From the NCBI RefSeq assembly GCF_014204625.1, contig NZ_JACHLU010000008.1, positions 62,001 to 126,000 of the forward strand: a stretch of DNA of 64,000 nt, written 5' to 3'. How positions within the stretch are numbered: position 1 is the stretch's first letter; every line of letters starts with the position of its first letter. The notes under the pieces were generated by a model. It did no database searches and had not been told where the DNA came from. It saw nothing but the letters and a program-made list of their open reading frames with translations. Positions 1 to 9,893 of the stretch are shown here, in pieces. Made by a program: the position numbers and the translations under genes. The stretch is from Gillisella vitis. GTDB taxonomy: Bacteria; Pseudomonadota; Alphaproteobacteria; Rhizobiales; Rhizobiaceae.

Positions 1-735
1 TGAGCCATATTCAACCATGAAGCCTGCGACCAGTTCCGATTCTGCTTCAGGCAAATCGAACGGAGGACGGTTTGTTTCCGCCAGCGCAGAGATAAAGAAG
101 ATGATGAACATCGGGAACAGGGCAAGCCAATGCCAGTCGAGTATGGATGATGGCAGTCCCATCATCGTACCAAGGCCGCTTTTTTGCGACAGCACGATGT
201 CTGTCAGGTTCAGCGAACCGACGCAGAGCAGGACAGTGACGATCACCAGACCCATAGACACTTCGTAAGAGACCATCTGGGCTGCGGAACGAAGTGCGCC
301 AAGGAAGGGATATTTTGAGTTGGACGCCCATCCACCCATGATCACGCCATACACTTCCAGCGAGGAAATGGCGAACACATAGAGAATACCGACATTGATA
401 TTGGCAATCACCCAACCCTGGTTGAGCGGAATAACCGCCCATGTCGCAAGCGCGAGTGTCACACCAACCAGCGGAGCCAGCAGGAAAACCGCCTTGTTGG
501 CACCGGCCGGAATAATCGGCTCCTTCAACACAAACTTCAAAAGGTCGGCGAAGGACTGGAAAAGCCCCCATGGACCCACCACATTGGGTCCACGACGCAA
601 TTGAATGGCTGCCCAGATCTTGCGGTCAGCCAACAGGATGTAAGCGATGAACAGAAGAAGACAGACCAGCAACAGAAGGGACTGACCGACCATGATGATC
701 GCAGGCCAAACATAACTAAAAAAGAAAGAGTCCAT
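1..735 (-). CDS. nuoH: NADH-quinone oxidoreductase subunit H (partial, C-terminus off the left edge)
   Basis: Membrane-arm subunit of respiratory complex I that sits at the junction with the peripheral arm and helps form the quinone-binding chamber. The 245 visible codons start at the ATG complementary to 733-735 and stay open to base 1, so the C-terminal part lies outside the window. Family signatures are present: [20 protein letters not shown] in the first loop, [18 protein letters not shown], and the acidic [19 protein letters not shown] loop. Several hydrophobic helices alternate with these loops. It follows nuoG with a 12-base gap, as the last visible gene of the nuo operon. Confidence 0.97.
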   Translation of the reverse strand, partial: MDSFFFSYVWPAIIMVGQSLLLLVCLLLFIAYILLADRKIWAAIQLRRGPNVVGPWGLFQSFADLLKFVLKEPIIPAGANKAVFLLAPLVGVTLALATWAVIPLNQGWVIANINVGILYVFAISSLEVYGVIMGGWASNSKYPFLGALRSAAQMVSYEVSMGLVIVTVLLCVGSLNLTDIVLSQKSGLGTMMGLPSSILDWHWLALFPMFIIFFISALAETNRPPFDLPEAESELVAGFMVEYGS

Positions 736-747
736 GATCCGTTGCCC

Positions 748-2829
748 TTACTCTGCCGCAGCCTTGAAATTGTTGCGGGCTAACGCCGAGCACTCAGCCA
801 TGACGGCAGAGGCGCGTGCTATCGGGTTTGTCAAATAGAAGTCTTTGACCGGAGACGCAAACACAGATTGATTCATATTCCCGCCTTTTTTTGCAAGCGC
901 GGCAATATCAGCTGATTGACCAGCATCAATGGTGTCGATTTCAGCAAAATGTGGATACGCCTGATAAAGCTTCTGCCGAAGCTGAGCCAGTGAATCAAAT
1001 GGAAGCTTCCTGCCAAGGACATCTGAAAGGGCACGAAGAACAGCCCAGTCTTCACGCGCCTCACCCGGCGCAAAGCCTGCACGGGCACCCATTTGAACGC
1101 GACCCTCGGTATTCACCCAGGTTCCAGATTTTTCCGTATAAGCCGCAGCAGGCAAGATAACGTCAGCATTTTGCGCGCCGTTATCACCGTGAGAACCGAT
1201 ATAGATGGTCAATTTTGCAGTTTTTGTTGACAAATCGATTTCGTCAGCCCCGAGAAGGAACAGGACATCCATCGCAGTCACCATCTCAGCGGCAGTTTTA
1301 CCCCCCTGCCCCGGCACAAAACCGACATCAAGACCACCAACACGGGCGGCTGCCGTGTGCAACACAGCAAAGCCATTCCATTCGTCATTGACTGCGCCAA
1401 CGGCTGCTGCGAGCGATGCCACCTGAGCCAGAACGGCTGCACCATCCGCCCGTGACAACGCACCCTGACCAACAATGATCATCGGCTTTTGTGCGTTTTT
1501 CAACACGTTAAAGAAACTGTTGTTGCCAGCAGAAAGATCACTCAACGTCTCAGGGCCTGCGCCCAGATAGCTGTAATCATAACGCAGCTCAGCCGCTTCA
1601 CCAATCACAGCAATGGGGAAACCACCACGCCGCCACCGCTTGCGGATGCGGGCATTCAAAACGGAAGCTTCAAAACGCGGATTTGAGCCAACAATCAACA
1701 GTGCATCTGCATCTTCAATACCCTCGATTGTGGGGTTGAAGAGATAGCTTGCACGACCAAGAGACGGATCAAGTGCTGTACCATCCTGGCGACAGTCATA
1801 ATTGCTCGAGCCAAGTGAAACAAGCAGCTCCTTGAGCGCGAACATTTCTTCCACCGAGGCAAGATCACCGGCAATTGCACCAATTTTCGAGCCATTGGTT
1901 GCAGCAATTGCGCTGCCAACAGCAGCAAAAGCCTCCGTCCAGCTGGCGGGACGCAAACGGCCATCCTTGCGAACATAAGGCTTGTCAAGGCGCTGCGTTT
2001 TCAAACCATCCCAGATGAAGCGGCTTTTGTCTGAAATCCACTCTTCATTGATGGATTCGTTCACACGCGGCATGATGCGCATGACTTCACGACCACGTGT
2101 ATCAACACGAATGGCTGAACCCAAAGCATCCATAACATCAACCGATTCGGTCTTGTTCAATTCCCATGGGCGGGCCGTGAACGCAAAGGGCTTGGATGTC
2201 AGCGCGCCAACCGGGCACAGGTCAACAACATTGCCCTGCAACTCGGAGGTCATTGCCTGTTCAAGATAGGTTGTGATTTCGGCATCTTCGCCGCGACCAA
2301 TCAGGCCCAGCTCGGCAATGCCGGCCACTTCCGTGGTAAAGCGAACGCAGCGCGTGCAGTGAATGCAGCGATTCATCACAGTCTTGACCAAAGGCCCGAT
2401 GTACTTGTCTTCGACGGAGCGTTTGTCTTCACCATAACGGGACGAGTCAATGCCGAAGGCCATTGCCTGGTCCTGCAAATCACATTCGCCGCCCTGATCG
2501 CAGATCGGGCAATCCAGCGGATGGTTGATCAGCAGGAACTCCATCACACCTTCACGGGCCTTTTTGACCATCGGTGTGTTGGTGAAGATCTCAGGCAATT
2601 CGCCATTCGGACCACCGCGAACATCGCGCACGCCCATCGCGCAAGACGCGGCAGGTTTTGGCGGGCCACCCTTCACTTCCACCAGGCACATGCGGCAATT
2701 GCCCGCAACCGAGAGCCTTTCGTGGAAACAAAACCGCGGAACCTCAGCCCCAGCCTCTTCGCACGCCTGAAGCAGCGTGAAATGATCTGGAACTTCGATC
2801 TCCTTACCGTCGACTTTCAGCTTTGCCAT
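748..2829 (-). CDS. nuoG: NADH-quinone oxidoreductase subunit G
   Basis: Large iron-sulfur subunit of complex I that passes electrons from NuoF toward NuoI/NuoB. At 693 residues it has the usual alphaproteobacterial length. The N-terminal ferredoxin fold carries C34, C45, C48 and C63 (2Fe-2S N1b); H103, C107, C110 and C116 match the His-Cys3 cluster N5; C155, C158, C161 and C205 match N4. The C-terminal half is a molybdopterin-oxidoreductase-like domain. The start is preceded by GGAAGG five bases before the ATG. A 200-base gap without an ORF separates it from the upstream helix-hairpin-helix gene. Confidence 0.97.
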   Translation of the reverse strand: MAKLKVDGKEIEVPDHFTLLQACEEAGAEVPRFCFHERLSVAGNCRMCLVEVKGGPPKPAASCAMGVRDVRGGPNGELPEIFTNTPMVKKAREGVMEFLLINHPLDCPICDQGGECDLQDQAMAFGIDSSRYGEDKRSVEDKYIGPLVKTVMNRCIHCTRCVRFTTEVAGIAELGLIGRGEDAEITTYLEQAMTSELQGNVVDLCPVGALTSKPFAFTARPWELNKTESVDVMDALGSAIRVDTRGREVMRIMPRVNESINEEWISDKSRFIWDGLKTQRLDKPYVRKDGRLRPASWTEAFAAVGSAIAATNGSKIGAIAGDLASVEEMFALKELLVSLGSSNYDCRQDGTALDPSLGRASYLFNPTIEGIEDADALLIVGSNPRFEASVLNARIRKRWRRGGFPIAVIGEAAELRYDYSYLGAGPETLSDLSAGNNSFFNVLKNAQKPMIIVGQGALSRADGAAVLAQVASLAAAVGAVNDEWNGFAVLHTAAARVGGLDVGFVPGQGGKTAAEMVTAMDVLFLLGADEIDLSTKTAKLTIYIGSHGDNGAQNADVILPAAAYTEKSGTWVNTEGRVQMGARAGFAPGEAREDWAVLRALSDVLGRKLPFDSLAQLRQKLYQAYPHFAEIDTIDAGQSADIAALAKKGGNMNQSVFASPVKDFYLTNPIARASAVMAECSALARNNFKAAAE

Positions 2830-3029
2830 ATTCGCCTTCCTGTCTCACGTCCATAGCCGCCGCCCTTCAAAGGCTGGCAAAAAGATCGATTGACCTTCTG
2901 CTACGCATGTCTCTCTTTCAATCAGCAAGGTCGCGCCCAGAAAACTTCGAAAGTTTCATACAAGCCGACAGCCCGCTGTTCTTATTCCTGACGGTGGAGA
3001 TTACACCCCACCTGCATCCTCAACAAACC

Positions 3030-3683
3030 TCAGAGACTTTTCAGTATCTGGGCCTGCCCAATCCAGTCATCCCGAAGGATACGCCCCTCAAGACCAAGCT
3101 CACGATCGAATCGTTCCACGTCGCTCAAGCTCCACCCGGCAATATCTGCAAAAGTCTGAACACCTGCTTTATGCAGAAGCGTCTCAACTTTCGGTCCTAT
3201 CCCAGAGATCTGCTTCAAGTCACTTACTTTATTGGCAGCGGTCTGCTTTTTTGCCTTTGGTGCCAACCGAGCAGTTTCCGTTTTGACCACAGAAGCCTTC
3301 ACAACTACCGTTTTTTTCGTTTCAGCCTGCCGTCTACGGGGTTTGACGGGCGCAACTGGTACCTCAGCCATCGCACCGTCGTCTTTCGTGACAACAGCCG
3401 AAACCTTGTGATCCGACACAGGTTCCTGAGACTCGAAAGCCGATTTTGCGTCACCACGATCCCGACCCGACGTCCGCATAGCCTCTTGCATGCCACTCAG
3501 AACAAGGCCCGTCATCCGGGTCGCAAGACCAAAACCAAGAGCCGTTGCGGCAGCAAACGCCGCAACAGGATTTGGCATCATCGGATTGAATGACAATGGG
3601 TTATAGACCTCAGCGAGAGAGTTGAAGTCTGTCGGTGTGACCGATATACCCTTGCCATTCTCTTTAGAGGCTTCGCCCATCAT
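3030..3683 (-). CDS. Helix-hairpin-helix protein encoded between nuoF and nuoG
   Basis: Protein of about 217 residues whose function in complex I is not established. The N-terminal third contains a small-residue hydrophobic stretch (roughly residues 30-55, PNPVAAFAAATALGFGLATR), the middle is charged and rich in Lys/Arg/Ala, and the C-terminal about 60 residues form an ISGIGPKVETLLHKAGV helix-hairpin-helix unit like the extension found at the end of many alphaproteobacterial NuoE proteins. A longer reading frame from 3764 would overlap nuoF by about 70 bases; the ATG at 3683 follows an AAGGGAAG ribosome-binding site and starts 10 bases after the nuoF stop, so it is preferred. ATG at 3680 is an alternative. 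Confidence 0.8.
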   Translation of the reverse strand: MMGEASKENGKGISVTPTDFNSLAEVYNPLSFNPMMPNPVAAFAAATALGFGLATRMTGLVLSGMQEAMRTSGRDRGDAKSAFESQEPVSDHKVSAVVTKDDGAMAEVPVAPVKPRRRQAETKKTVVVKASVVKTETARLAPKAKKQTAANKVSDLKQISGIGPKVETLLHKAGVQTFADIAGWSLSDVERFDRELGLEGRILRDDWIGQAQILKSL

Positions 3684-3693
3684 CCGCTTCCCT

Positions 3694-4998
3694 TTACTCG
3701 GCAGCTTCCAGAACAGCACCTTCGCTCGTGGCGTTATGCGTATACTGGTCAATGCGCGCTTCAATTTCCGGACGGAAATTGCGAATCAGCCCTTGAACAG
3801 GCCACGCAGCCGCATCACCAAGTGCGCAGATCGTATGTCCTTCAATCTGCTTGGTTACCTGAAACAGCATATCGATTTCGCGCTTCTGGGCATTGCCTCG
3901 CACCATGCGCTCCAGCACACGCATCATCCAGCCTGTGCCTTCACGACAAGGTGTGCACTGACCACAACTCTCATGCTTGAAAAATGCAGAGATGCGCCAG
4001 ATCGCCTTGATAATGTCCGTGGACTTGTCCATCACAATCATGCCGCCAGTACCGAACGAGGATTTGACCTCGCGCATACCGTCAAAATCCATGATCGCAT
4101 CGGCCATTTCTTCACCCTTGACGACAGGGCAGGATGCGCCACCCGGGATTACGGCCAGAAGGTTATCCCATCCGCCACGAATACCGCCGCAATGATGCTC
4201 GATCAACTCGCGGAAGGAGTGGCCCATGGCTTCTTCAAATGTGCAGGGTTTGTTGACATGGCCCGAAACCATGAACAGCTTGGTGCCAACATTGTTCGCA
4301 CGACCAATGGAGGAAAACCAGCTTGCGCCACGGCGCAGGATTGTCGGCGCGACAGCAATCGATTCAACGTTATTGACCGTCGTCGGGCAGCCATAAAGGC
4401 CCATGTTGGCCGGAAATGGTGGCTTCAGGCGTGGTTGGCCTTTTTTACCTTCCAGGCTTTCCAGCAGCGCGGTTTCTTCACCACAGATGTAAGCGCCCGC
4501 ACCGTGGTGCAGATAAATATCAAAATCCCAGCCATTTTTGTTGTTTTTACCCAACAGGCCGGCTTCATAACATTCATCAACAGCGATCTGAAGCGCCTCG
4601 CGCTCCCGCATGTATTCGCCGCGCAAATAAATATAGGCGGTATGAGCCCCCATGGCAAAACCGGCAATCACGCAGCCTTCCAGCAGTGTAAAGGGGTCGT
4701 GGCGCATAATGTCACGGTCTTTACAGGTACCTGGCTCGGACTCATCGGCATTGACCACCAGATAATGCGGCCGCCCGTCGCTTTCCTTCGGCATGAAGGA
4801 CCACTTCAAGCCTGTTGGAAAGCCCGCGCCACCACGACCACGAAGACCTGACGCCTTCATTTCGTTGATGATCCAGTCACGGCCTTTTTCAAGGATCTGC
4901 TTGGTTCCATCCCAGTGGCCGCGGCTCATCGCGCCTTTCAGGGATTTGTCCTTCAGACCATAGATATTGGTGAAAATGCGGTCCTTATCCTGTAACAT
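3694..4998 (-). CDS. nuoF: NADH-quinone oxidoreductase subunit F
   Basis: Flavoprotein subunit of complex I that oxidises NADH through FMN. The 434-residue protein shows the NADH-binding [16 protein letters not shown] motif (residues 51-66), the FMN-associated [19 protein letters not shown] segment (167-184) and the cysteines of 4Fe-4S cluster N3, C345, C348, C351 plus C391. Its start lies three bases after the nuoE stop, indicating translation within one operon. Length and motifs are normal for the family. Confidence 0.98.
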   Translation of the reverse strand: MLQDKDRIFTNIYGLKDKSLKGAMSRGHWDGTKQILEKGRDWIINEMKASGLRGRGGAGFPTGLKWSFMPKESDGRPHYLVVNADESEPGTCKDRDIMRHDPFTLLEGCVIAGFAMGAHTAYIYLRGEYMREREALQIAVDECYEAGLLGKNNKNGWDFDIYLHHGAGAYICGEETALLESLEGKKGQPRLKPPFPANMGLYGCPTTVNNVESIAVAPTILRRGASWFSSIGRANNVGTKLFMVSGHVNKPCTFEEAMGHSFRELIEHHCGGIRGGWDNLLAVIPGGASCPVVKGEEMADAIMDFDGMREVKSSFGTGGMIVMDKSTDIIKAIWRISAFFKHESCGQCTPCREGTGWMMRVLERMVRGNAQKREIDMLFQVTKQIEGHTICALGDAAAWPVQGLIRNFRPEIEARIDQYTHNATSEGAVLEAAE

Positions 4999-5001
4999 CG
5001 C

Positions 5002-5679
5002 TCACCCCTTGGCCTTTTCGGCACCATCAGCCTGCGCTGATTGGCCTTCGCCCCAACGCACGGGCGTAATTTCCTCTGTCAAACTGCTCAATCCACCTTC
5101 CGGTGCACTAAAGACGCGATCAATCTGCGGTCCTGTCTTGATCTCCGCACCTTTGCCTGCCTCAAACGCATCAATAATTTCTTCAAGCCGCTGCGGCGTC
5201 AAATCTTCATAGGCATCCTTGAAAATGATCACCATAGGCGCATTGACGCAGGCACCCTGACACTCAACTTCCTCCCAGGACAATGTCCCGGACTCATTGC
5301 GCTCCAGAGGCTCGGCATGAATCTTTTTCTTGCAGACTTTCATCAGCTCTTCCGAGCCGCGCAACATGCAAGGCGTGGTACCGCAGACCTGAATATGGGC
5401 TTTTGTTCCAACCGGCTTCAATTGAAACTGGGTGTAAAAAGTCGCCACTTCCAGCACCCGGATATAAGGCATGTCGAGCATGTCCGCGACGAATTCAATC
5501 GTCGCCTTGGTGACCCAACCATCCTGCTCCTGCGCGCGCATCAGCAAAGGAATCACGGCTGACTGCTGCCGACCCTCTGGGTATTTTCGAATGGTGGCCT
5601 CAGCCCAAACCGCATTTTCCTCGTTAAAGGCAAATGACGCTGGCTGGAATTTATCTTCGGCTAAACGACGAACGGACAT
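5002..5679 (-). CDS. nuoE: NADH-quinone oxidoreductase subunit E
   Basis: Thioredoxin-fold 2Fe-2S subunit of the NADH dehydrogenase module. C99, C104, C140 and C144 (CGTTPC and CQGAC) are the ligands of cluster N1a. At 225 residues it has a C-terminal extension of about 55 residues beyond the conserved core, rich in Gly, Glu and Lys. Unlike many alphaproteobacterial NuoE proteins, this extension does not carry the helix-hairpin-helix unit, which instead appears in the separate gene two positions downstream. It precedes nuoF by three bases. Confidence 0.97.
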   Translation of the reverse strand: MSVRRLAEDKFQPASFAFNEENAVWAEATIRKYPEGRQQSAVIPLLMRAQEQDGWVTKATIEFVADMLDMPYIRVLEVATFYTQFQLKPVGTKAHIQVCGTTPCMLRGSEELMKVCKKKIHAEPLERNESGTLSWEEVECQGACVNAPMVIIFKDAYEDLTPQRLEEIIDAFEAGKGAEIKTGPQIDRVFSAPEGGLSSLTEEITPVRWGEGQSAQADGAEKAKG

Positions 5680-5697
5680 ACTTCCTCACGCCTTATC

Positions 5698-5937
5698 TCA
5701 GTTTATGGACACAAAAAGCAGATCCGCCATCGTGACGGAACCACCATATTGCACCAAATTATCCCATTCCGGGAACACAATGAGCTTCGCGGCACTTTCC
5801 TCGCCTGACACCCCTTCAAGGGATGCCAAGCCGGGACAGTGTCCGCCCGATAGTGTCGAATGCCACAAAGCATCACCCTCTGCAACCACAGTTGCCAGGG
5901 AAAAACTTTGCAGCATGGTCGGCACAGCAAGCTGCAT
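5698..5937 (-). CDS. Small protein encoded between nuoD and nuoE
   Basis: A 79-residue product not recognised as a complex I subunit. Its ATG shares one base with the nuoD stop (TGATG), and its stop lies 18 bases before nuoE, so the ORF fills the space between two core subunits exactly and looks translationally coupled. The sequence contains GGHCPGLASLEGVSGEESAAKLIVFPEWDNLVQYGG, a plausible folded protein with little low complexity, described here by its landmarks HCPGL and FPEWDNL. No signal peptide or membrane helix is apparent. Its role, perhaps assembly or stability of the NADH module, is only a guess from position. Confidence 0.6.
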   Translation of the reverse strand: MQLAVPTMLQSFSLATVVAEGDALWHSTLSGGHCPGLASLEGVSGEESAAKLIVFPEWDNLVQYGGSVTMADLLFVSIN

Positions 5938-7127
5938 CAGCGGTCTACCTCACCAAACACGATGTCCAGAGATCCCAGAACCGCCGTGACGTCAGCAAGC
6001 TGATGTCCACGCGACATGAAATCCATTGACTGCAAGTGTACAAAACCCGGTGCGCGGATCTTGCAACGATACGGCTTGTTGGAGCCGTCTGCGACAAGAT
6101 AAACGCCGAATTCACCCTTGGGAGCCTCGACGGCGGCATAAACCTCGCCGGCGGGAACGTGAAAGCCTTCGGTGTAAAGTTTAAAATGGTGAATCAGTGC
6201 TTCCATCGAGCGCTTCATTTCACCGCGTTTTGGCGGAACAACCTTGCCGTCAACCGACGAAACGGGGCCAAACCGTTCAGCGCCCAAAAGCCTGTTAACG
6301 CATTGCTTCATGATTTTGACCGACTCGCGCATTTCCATCATGCGCAGCAGATAGCGATCATAGCAGTCGCCATTCTTGCCAACAGGAATGTCAAACTCAA
6401 GATCAGAATAGCATTCATAGGGTTGAGAACGGCGCAAATCCCACGCTGCACCGGAGCCGCGAACCATCACGCCGGAGAAGCCCCAGCGCCAGGCATCCTC
6501 AAGGCTGACAACGCCAATATCAACGTTACGTTGCTTGAAAATACGGTTTCCAGTCAGCAGGCCTTCGATGTCATCCAGAACCTGAAGGAATGGATCGCAC
6601 CATTTACCAATATCTTCGACCAATTCCGCCGGAATATCCTGATGCACACCGCCGGGACGGAAATAGGCCGCGTGCATACGGGCACCACAGGCGCGCTCGT
6701 AAAACACCATCAGCTTTTCACGTTCTTCGAAGCCCCAGACTGGTGGAGTCATTGCGCCGACGTCCATCGCCTGCGTGGTCACGTTCATGATATGCGACAG
6801 AATACGGCCGATCTCAGAGAACAGGACACGCACCAACTGGCCACGAATCGGAATCTCAAGACCGAGTAACTTTTCAATTGCCAGGCAATAGGCATGTTCC
6901 TGATTCATCGGTGCGACATAGTCAAGCCGGTCGAAATAAGGCAATGCCTGCAAGTAGGTTTTCGCTTCGATCAACTTTTCAGTGCCGCGGTGCAGCAAAC
7001 CAATATGCGGATCGACACGCTCAACGATTTCGCCATCAAGCTCCAGCACCAGACGCAGCACGCCGTGGGCCGAAGGATGTTCTGGACCAAAGTTGATGGT
7101 GAAATTACGAACGGAATGTTCAGCCAT
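5937..7127 (-). CDS. nuoD: NADH-quinone oxidoreductase subunit D
   Basis: 49-kDa-type subunit of complex I that forms the quinone site together with NuoB. The 396 residues have the full family length and include [20 protein letters not shown] near the N-terminus, HRGTEKL, and the closing DIVFGEVDR of the family. It is separate from nuoC, as in most alphaproteobacteria, not fused as in Escherichia coli. The stop overlaps the start of the 79-codon ORF downstream by one base, and nuoC ends 17 bases upstream. Confidence 0.98.
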   Translation of the reverse strand: MAEHSVRNFTINFGPEHPSAHGVLRLVLELDGEIVERVDPHIGLLHRGTEKLIEAKTYLQALPYFDRLDYVAPMNQEHAYCLAIEKLLGLEIPIRGQLVRVLFSEIGRILSHIMNVTTQAMDVGAMTPPVWGFEEREKLMVFYERACGARMHAAYFRPGGVHQDIPAELVEDIGKWCDPFLQVLDDIEGLLTGNRIFKQRNVDIGVVSLEDAWRWGFSGVMVRGSGAAWDLRRSQPYECYSDLEFDIPVGKNGDCYDRYLLRMMEMRESVKIMKQCVNRLLGAERFGPVSSVDGKVVPPKRGEMKRSMEALIHHFKLYTEGFHVPAGEVYAAVEAPKGEFGVYLVADGSNKPYRCKIRAPGFVHLQSMDFMSRGHQLADVTAVLGSLDIVFGEVDR

Positions 7128-7144
7128 GTTAACGTCCCGCCCTC

Positions 7145-7747
7145 TTACTTTGCAGCCTTCTCATCGCCGGGCAGCACATAATCTGTGCCTTCCCATGGCG
7201 AGAGAAAATCAAAACTGCGGAATTCCTGCTTCAACTCTACAGGTTCATAAACCACACGCTTCACGGTGTCATCATAGCGAACCTCGACGAAGCCAGTGAG
7301 CGGAAAATCCTTACGGAGCGGATGGCCTTCAAAACCATAGTCCGTCAAAATACGCCGCAAATCTGGATGTCCGGTAAACATCACACCATAAAGATCCCAG
7401 ATCTCGCGCTCAAACCAGTCTGCACCGGGAAACAGCGGACAGATCGAGGGGACGGGCTTGTCCTCGCTGGTTGAAAGCTTCACCCGGATGCGCTGATTCT
7501 GCTTCGGCGCGAGGAAATGATACACCACCTCGAAACGATCAACCCGAGCGGGATAATCAACACCGCAGACATCAATGATATTGATAAAACCGCAACGGGC
7601 GTCGTCGCGCAGGAACGACACCAGCGCAACAATATTTTCAGCATTGGTCACCAGCGTCAATTCACCGAAAGCAATATCACTCGTTGCCACGAGAGTGCTG
7701 CATTTTTCCGTGATATGGGCCGCAAGCGCTTGGAGAGCTTCACTCAT
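7145..7747 (-). CDS. nuoC: NADH-quinone oxidoreductase subunit C
   Basis: 30-kDa-type subunit of the peripheral arm of complex I, contacting NuoD and NuoB. The 200-residue protein contains the family signature [16 protein letters not shown] followed by [18 protein letters not shown] and LRKDFPLTG. No metal-binding motif is expected. It follows nuoB by 17 bases and precedes nuoD by 17 bases in the same operon. Confidence 0.98.
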   Translation of the reverse strand: MSEALQALAAHITEKCSTLVATSDIAFGELTLVTNAENIVALVSFLRDDARCGFINIIDVCGVDYPARVDRFEVVYHFLAPKQNQRIRVKLSTSEDKPVPSICPLFPGADWFEREIWDLYGVMFTGHPDLRRILTDYGFEGHPLRKDFPLTGFVEVRYDDTVKRVVYEPVELKQEFRSFDFLSPWEGTDYVLPGDEKAAK

Positions 7748-7764
7748 CTTGTCAGTCCCTTGCC

Positions 7765-8352
7765 TTACCGTTCAATCGTGCCGGTGCGGCGGATTTTCTT
7801 CTGAAGCAAAAGCACGCCGTAAAGCAGAGCTTCTGCCGTGGGGGGACAGCCCGGCACATAAATATCCACAGGCACAACCCGATCACAGCCGCGAACAACC
7901 GAATAGGAATAGTGGTAATAACCACCACCATTGGCACAGGAGCCCATGGAAATGACATAACGTGGCTCCGGCATCTGGTCATAGACCTTGCGAAGCGCAG
8001 GAGCCATCTTGTTTGTCAAGGTTCCGGCAACAATCATAACGTCCGACTGGCGCGGCGACGCACGCGGAGCAACACCAAAGCGCTCCATGTCATAGCGCGG
8101 GCCAGAGGCCTGCATCAGACCTTCAACGGCGCAACAGGCCAGACCAAACTGCATCCACATCAAAGAACCTGTGCGCGCCCAGGTGATCAACGCCTGGGTT
8201 GATGTGACAATAAAGCCCTTGTCGGCAAGCTCATTGTTGATCTCGCCAAAAAACGCACTGTCATTACCAACCGGCTTGCCAGTTGTTGGATCAATGATCC
8301 CCTTCGGCTGCGGCGCAACCAGGGTTTGATTATTGTTCGGGCTCACTCCCAT
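7765..8352 (-). CDS. nuoB: NADH-quinone oxidoreductase subunit B
   Basis: Carries the terminal 4Fe-4S cluster N2 that reduces quinone. With the start at 8352 the protein has 195 residues; the ligands are the C73-C74 pair, C139 in [10 protein letters not shown] and C169 in VPGCPP. A longer frame from 8373 exists, but ATG 8352 follows AAAGGGAG and begins MGVSPNNN, in line with relatives that start close to this point. The start overlaps the end of nuoA by 10 bases, a coupled arrangement. Confidence 0.96.
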   Translation of the reverse strand: MGVSPNNNQTLVAPQPKGIIDPTTGKPVGNDSAFFGEINNELADKGFIVTSTQALITWARTGSLMWMQFGLACCAVEGLMQASGPRYDMERFGVAPRASPRQSDVMIVAGTLTNKMAPALRKVYDQMPEPRYVISMGSCANGGGYYHYSYSVVRGCDRVVPVDIYVPGCPPTAEALLYGVLLLQKKIRRTGTIER

Positions 8353-8708
8353 TCCAGGGCTCCCTTTTTCCATTCATAAATAAAGCCGATGGTCAGAACG
8401 GCAAGAAAGACCATCATGGACCAGAAACCAAACCAGCCGATTGCGCTGAAAGAAACAGCCCACGGAAACAGGAACGCGACTTCAAGGTCGAAGATAATGA
8501 AAAGAATCGACACCAGATAAAACCGGATGTCAAACTTCACACGCGCGTCATCAAACGCATTAAAGCCACACTCATAGGCAGAAAGCTTTTCCGCATCGGG
8601 GGCCTTAAACGCCACAGCAAACGGGGTGACCAGAAGAGCGATCCCGATAACCAGCGCAATTGCGATGAAAACCACGATCGGGAGGTAGGAACTGAGGAGT
8701 TCAGTCAT
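8343..8708 (-). CDS. nuoA: NADH-quinone oxidoreductase subunit A
   Basis: Small membrane subunit of complex I with three predicted helices; the loop after helix 1 contains [20 protein letters not shown], including the conserved Cys near the quinone channel. About 121 residues. The first of the nuo genes in the window's reading direction (right to left), so its promoter should lie in 8710-8950. Three in-frame ATG codons cluster at 8717, 8711 and 8708; an AAGGA lies before the last two, and the product beginning [10 protein letters not shown] resembles relatives, so 8708 is chosen without certainty. Confidence 0.93.
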   Translation of the reverse strand: MTELLSSYLPIVVFIAIALVIGIALLVTPFAVAFKAPDAEKLSAYECGFNAFDDARVKFDIRFYLVSILFIIFDLEVAFLFPWAVSFSAIGWFGFWSMMVFLAVLTIGFIYEWKKGALEWE

Positions 8709-8954
8709 CATATCCATCCTTGCTTGTCATCACGCCGAGCAATGTGCGCGGCCAGAACCGACAAGCCAAAAAGACTGTTGCAACGACCCGTTGGTTATCC
8801 CAGCCAGAGCAGTTGCGCAAGACCGTCAAATGCATTTCGCACATGCACACCAAGACTTTAATACACACAACAAATTGATGCACAAAAAATTTAACATTTC
8901 CGCCGTTTAAGCGTATTTTTCTGGCGTTCTGCAAAGATGATGAGTGCTTGGAAA

Positions 8955-9031
8955 TGGCGCGAGTGACGGGGCTCGAACCCGCGACCTCCGGCGTGACAGG
9001 CCGGCACTCTAACCGACTGAGCTACACCCGC
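8955..9031 (-). tRNA. tRNA-Asp (anticodon GTC), copy 3 in transcription order
   Basis: 77 bases including an encoded CCA. The complement shows a 7-bp acceptor stem, anticodon stem CCGGC/GCCGG around the loop CTGTCAC with anticodon GTC, and the T-loop GGTTCGAGCC. It differs from the other two copies by one base in the D-arm region (CGG instead of TGG in the complementary strand of the GCTCAGT-GGTTAGAG stretch). It lies farthest from the shared promoter. Confidence 0.97.
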
Positions 9032-9088
9032 GCATTATTCGCACCTGACGGTGCAGGAATGGTTTCCCATTCGAAACATAAATTGGCT

Positions 9089-9165
9089 TGGCGCGAGTGA
9101 CGGGGCTCGAACCCGCGACCTCCGGCGTGACAGGCCGGCACTCTAACCAACTGAGCTACACCCGC
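9089..9165 (-). tRNA. tRNA-Asp (anticodon GTC), middle copy
   Basis: 77 bases including CCA, identical over its length to the copy at 9215-9291. Separated from its neighbours by 57 and 49 bases of unrelated sequence, so all three can be cut from one precursor. Confidence 0.97.
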
Positions 9166-9214
9166 GCATTTCAACGTACAGACGTTGATAAACCAATTTT
9201 CAGAGTTATCAGGA

Positions 9215-9291
9215 TGGCGCGAGTGACGGGGCTCGAACCCGCGACCTCCGGCGTGACAGGCCGGCACTCTAACCAACTGAGCTACACCCGC
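9215..9291 (-). tRNA. tRNA-Asp (anticodon GTC), first copy in transcription order
   Basis: 77 bases including CCA, with anticodon GTC in the loop CTGTCAC. This copy is nearest to the promoter at 9357-9385 on the same strand. Confidence 0.97.
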
Positions 9292-9356
9292 TTTTCCTGA
9301 TAGGAAGATCAACTTCCCCTCTGCATCGAAGCAGCGTGTGCCGTTCGATGAGCGGC

Positions 9357-9385
9357 TAACTAAGGGGTTCCTTCTCAGGTGTCAA
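9357..9385 (-). promoter_or_regulatory. Candidate sigma-70 promoter of the tRNA-Asp cluster
   Basis: On the minus strand, TTGACA (complement of 9380-9385), a 17-base spacer and TAGTTA (complement of 9357-9362) lie about 65 bases before the first tRNA-Asp. The -35 box is a perfect consensus and the spacing is ideal. Seen in sequence; transcription start not tested. Confidence 0.7.
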
Positions 9386-9562
9386 GCAAGATTGGAAACA
9401 AAATCGAAGCGAATTGATTTTTCTTTCACCTCCCCTCACCCTGTTGATAACTCTCCCTTATTTACCGGCCTGTGGAAAACTCGAAAAGCCCGGATTTAAA
9501 GGCGTTTACAACAGAAGACGCCTGCGACCTTTCAAAAAAAGCAAAAAAATGCAAAAAAGCCC

Positions 9563-9591
9563 TTGCGGTTTTTTCAATCACCGAATAGATC
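9563..9591 (+). promoter_or_regulatory. Candidate promoter of tRNA-Val copy 1
   Basis: TTGCGG at 9563-9568, a 17-base spacer and TAGATC at 9586-9591, ending 40 bases before the tRNA. The same two boxes with the same spacing and distance are found before tRNA-Val copy 2, although the spacer sequence has diverged, which supports the assignment. Confidence 0.6.
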
Positions 9592-9631
9592 ACGTCCACC
9601 GGACGCGGCGGGCATGACCCGCACAGCGAAA

Positions 9632-9707
9632 GGGCGATTAGCTCAGTTGGTAGAGCGCCTCGTTTACACCGAGGATGTCGGGAGTTCGAGTCTCTCATCG
9701 CCCACCA
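9632..9707 (+). tRNA. tRNA-Val (anticodon TAC), copy 1
   Basis: 76 bases including CCA. Acceptor stem GGGCGAT/ATCGCCC, anticodon stem CCTCG/CGAGG with loop TTTACAC (anticodon TAC), T-arm loop GTTCGAG. Identical to the copy at 9894-9969. Confidence 0.97.
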
Positions 9708-9824
9708 TTTTCCCAAATTCGTCATATATGTCTGATAGATAGTGAAACTGTGCTCCAACTGTGGGCCGTTTTGTTTTTCAGAAAATTTATTTCACTTTCA
9801 TGACGATTTATTGTGAAAACCCAC

Positions 9825-9853
9825 TTGCAGTTTTGCAAACAAGCAGGTAGATC
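9825..9853 (+). promoter_or_regulatory. Candidate promoter of tRNA-Val copy 2
   Basis: TTGCAG at 9825-9830, 17-base spacer, TAGATC at 9848-9853, 40 bases before the second tRNA-Val. The block from here to the tRNA end is a diverged duplicate of 9563-9707, offset by 262 bases. Confidence 0.6.
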
Positions 9854-9893
9854 ACAACCACCGAACGCGGCGGGCATGACCCGCCAAGCGCAA

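Noticed and set aside
3622-4851. 409-codon plus-strand ORF opposite nuoF
   Set aside because: Shadow of nuoF on the other strand; no family features, while nuoF is unmistakable.
9022-9312. 96-codon ORF on the minus strand with a duplicated peptide
   Set aside because: It spans two of the tRNA-Asp genes; the repeated peptide is translated tRNA.
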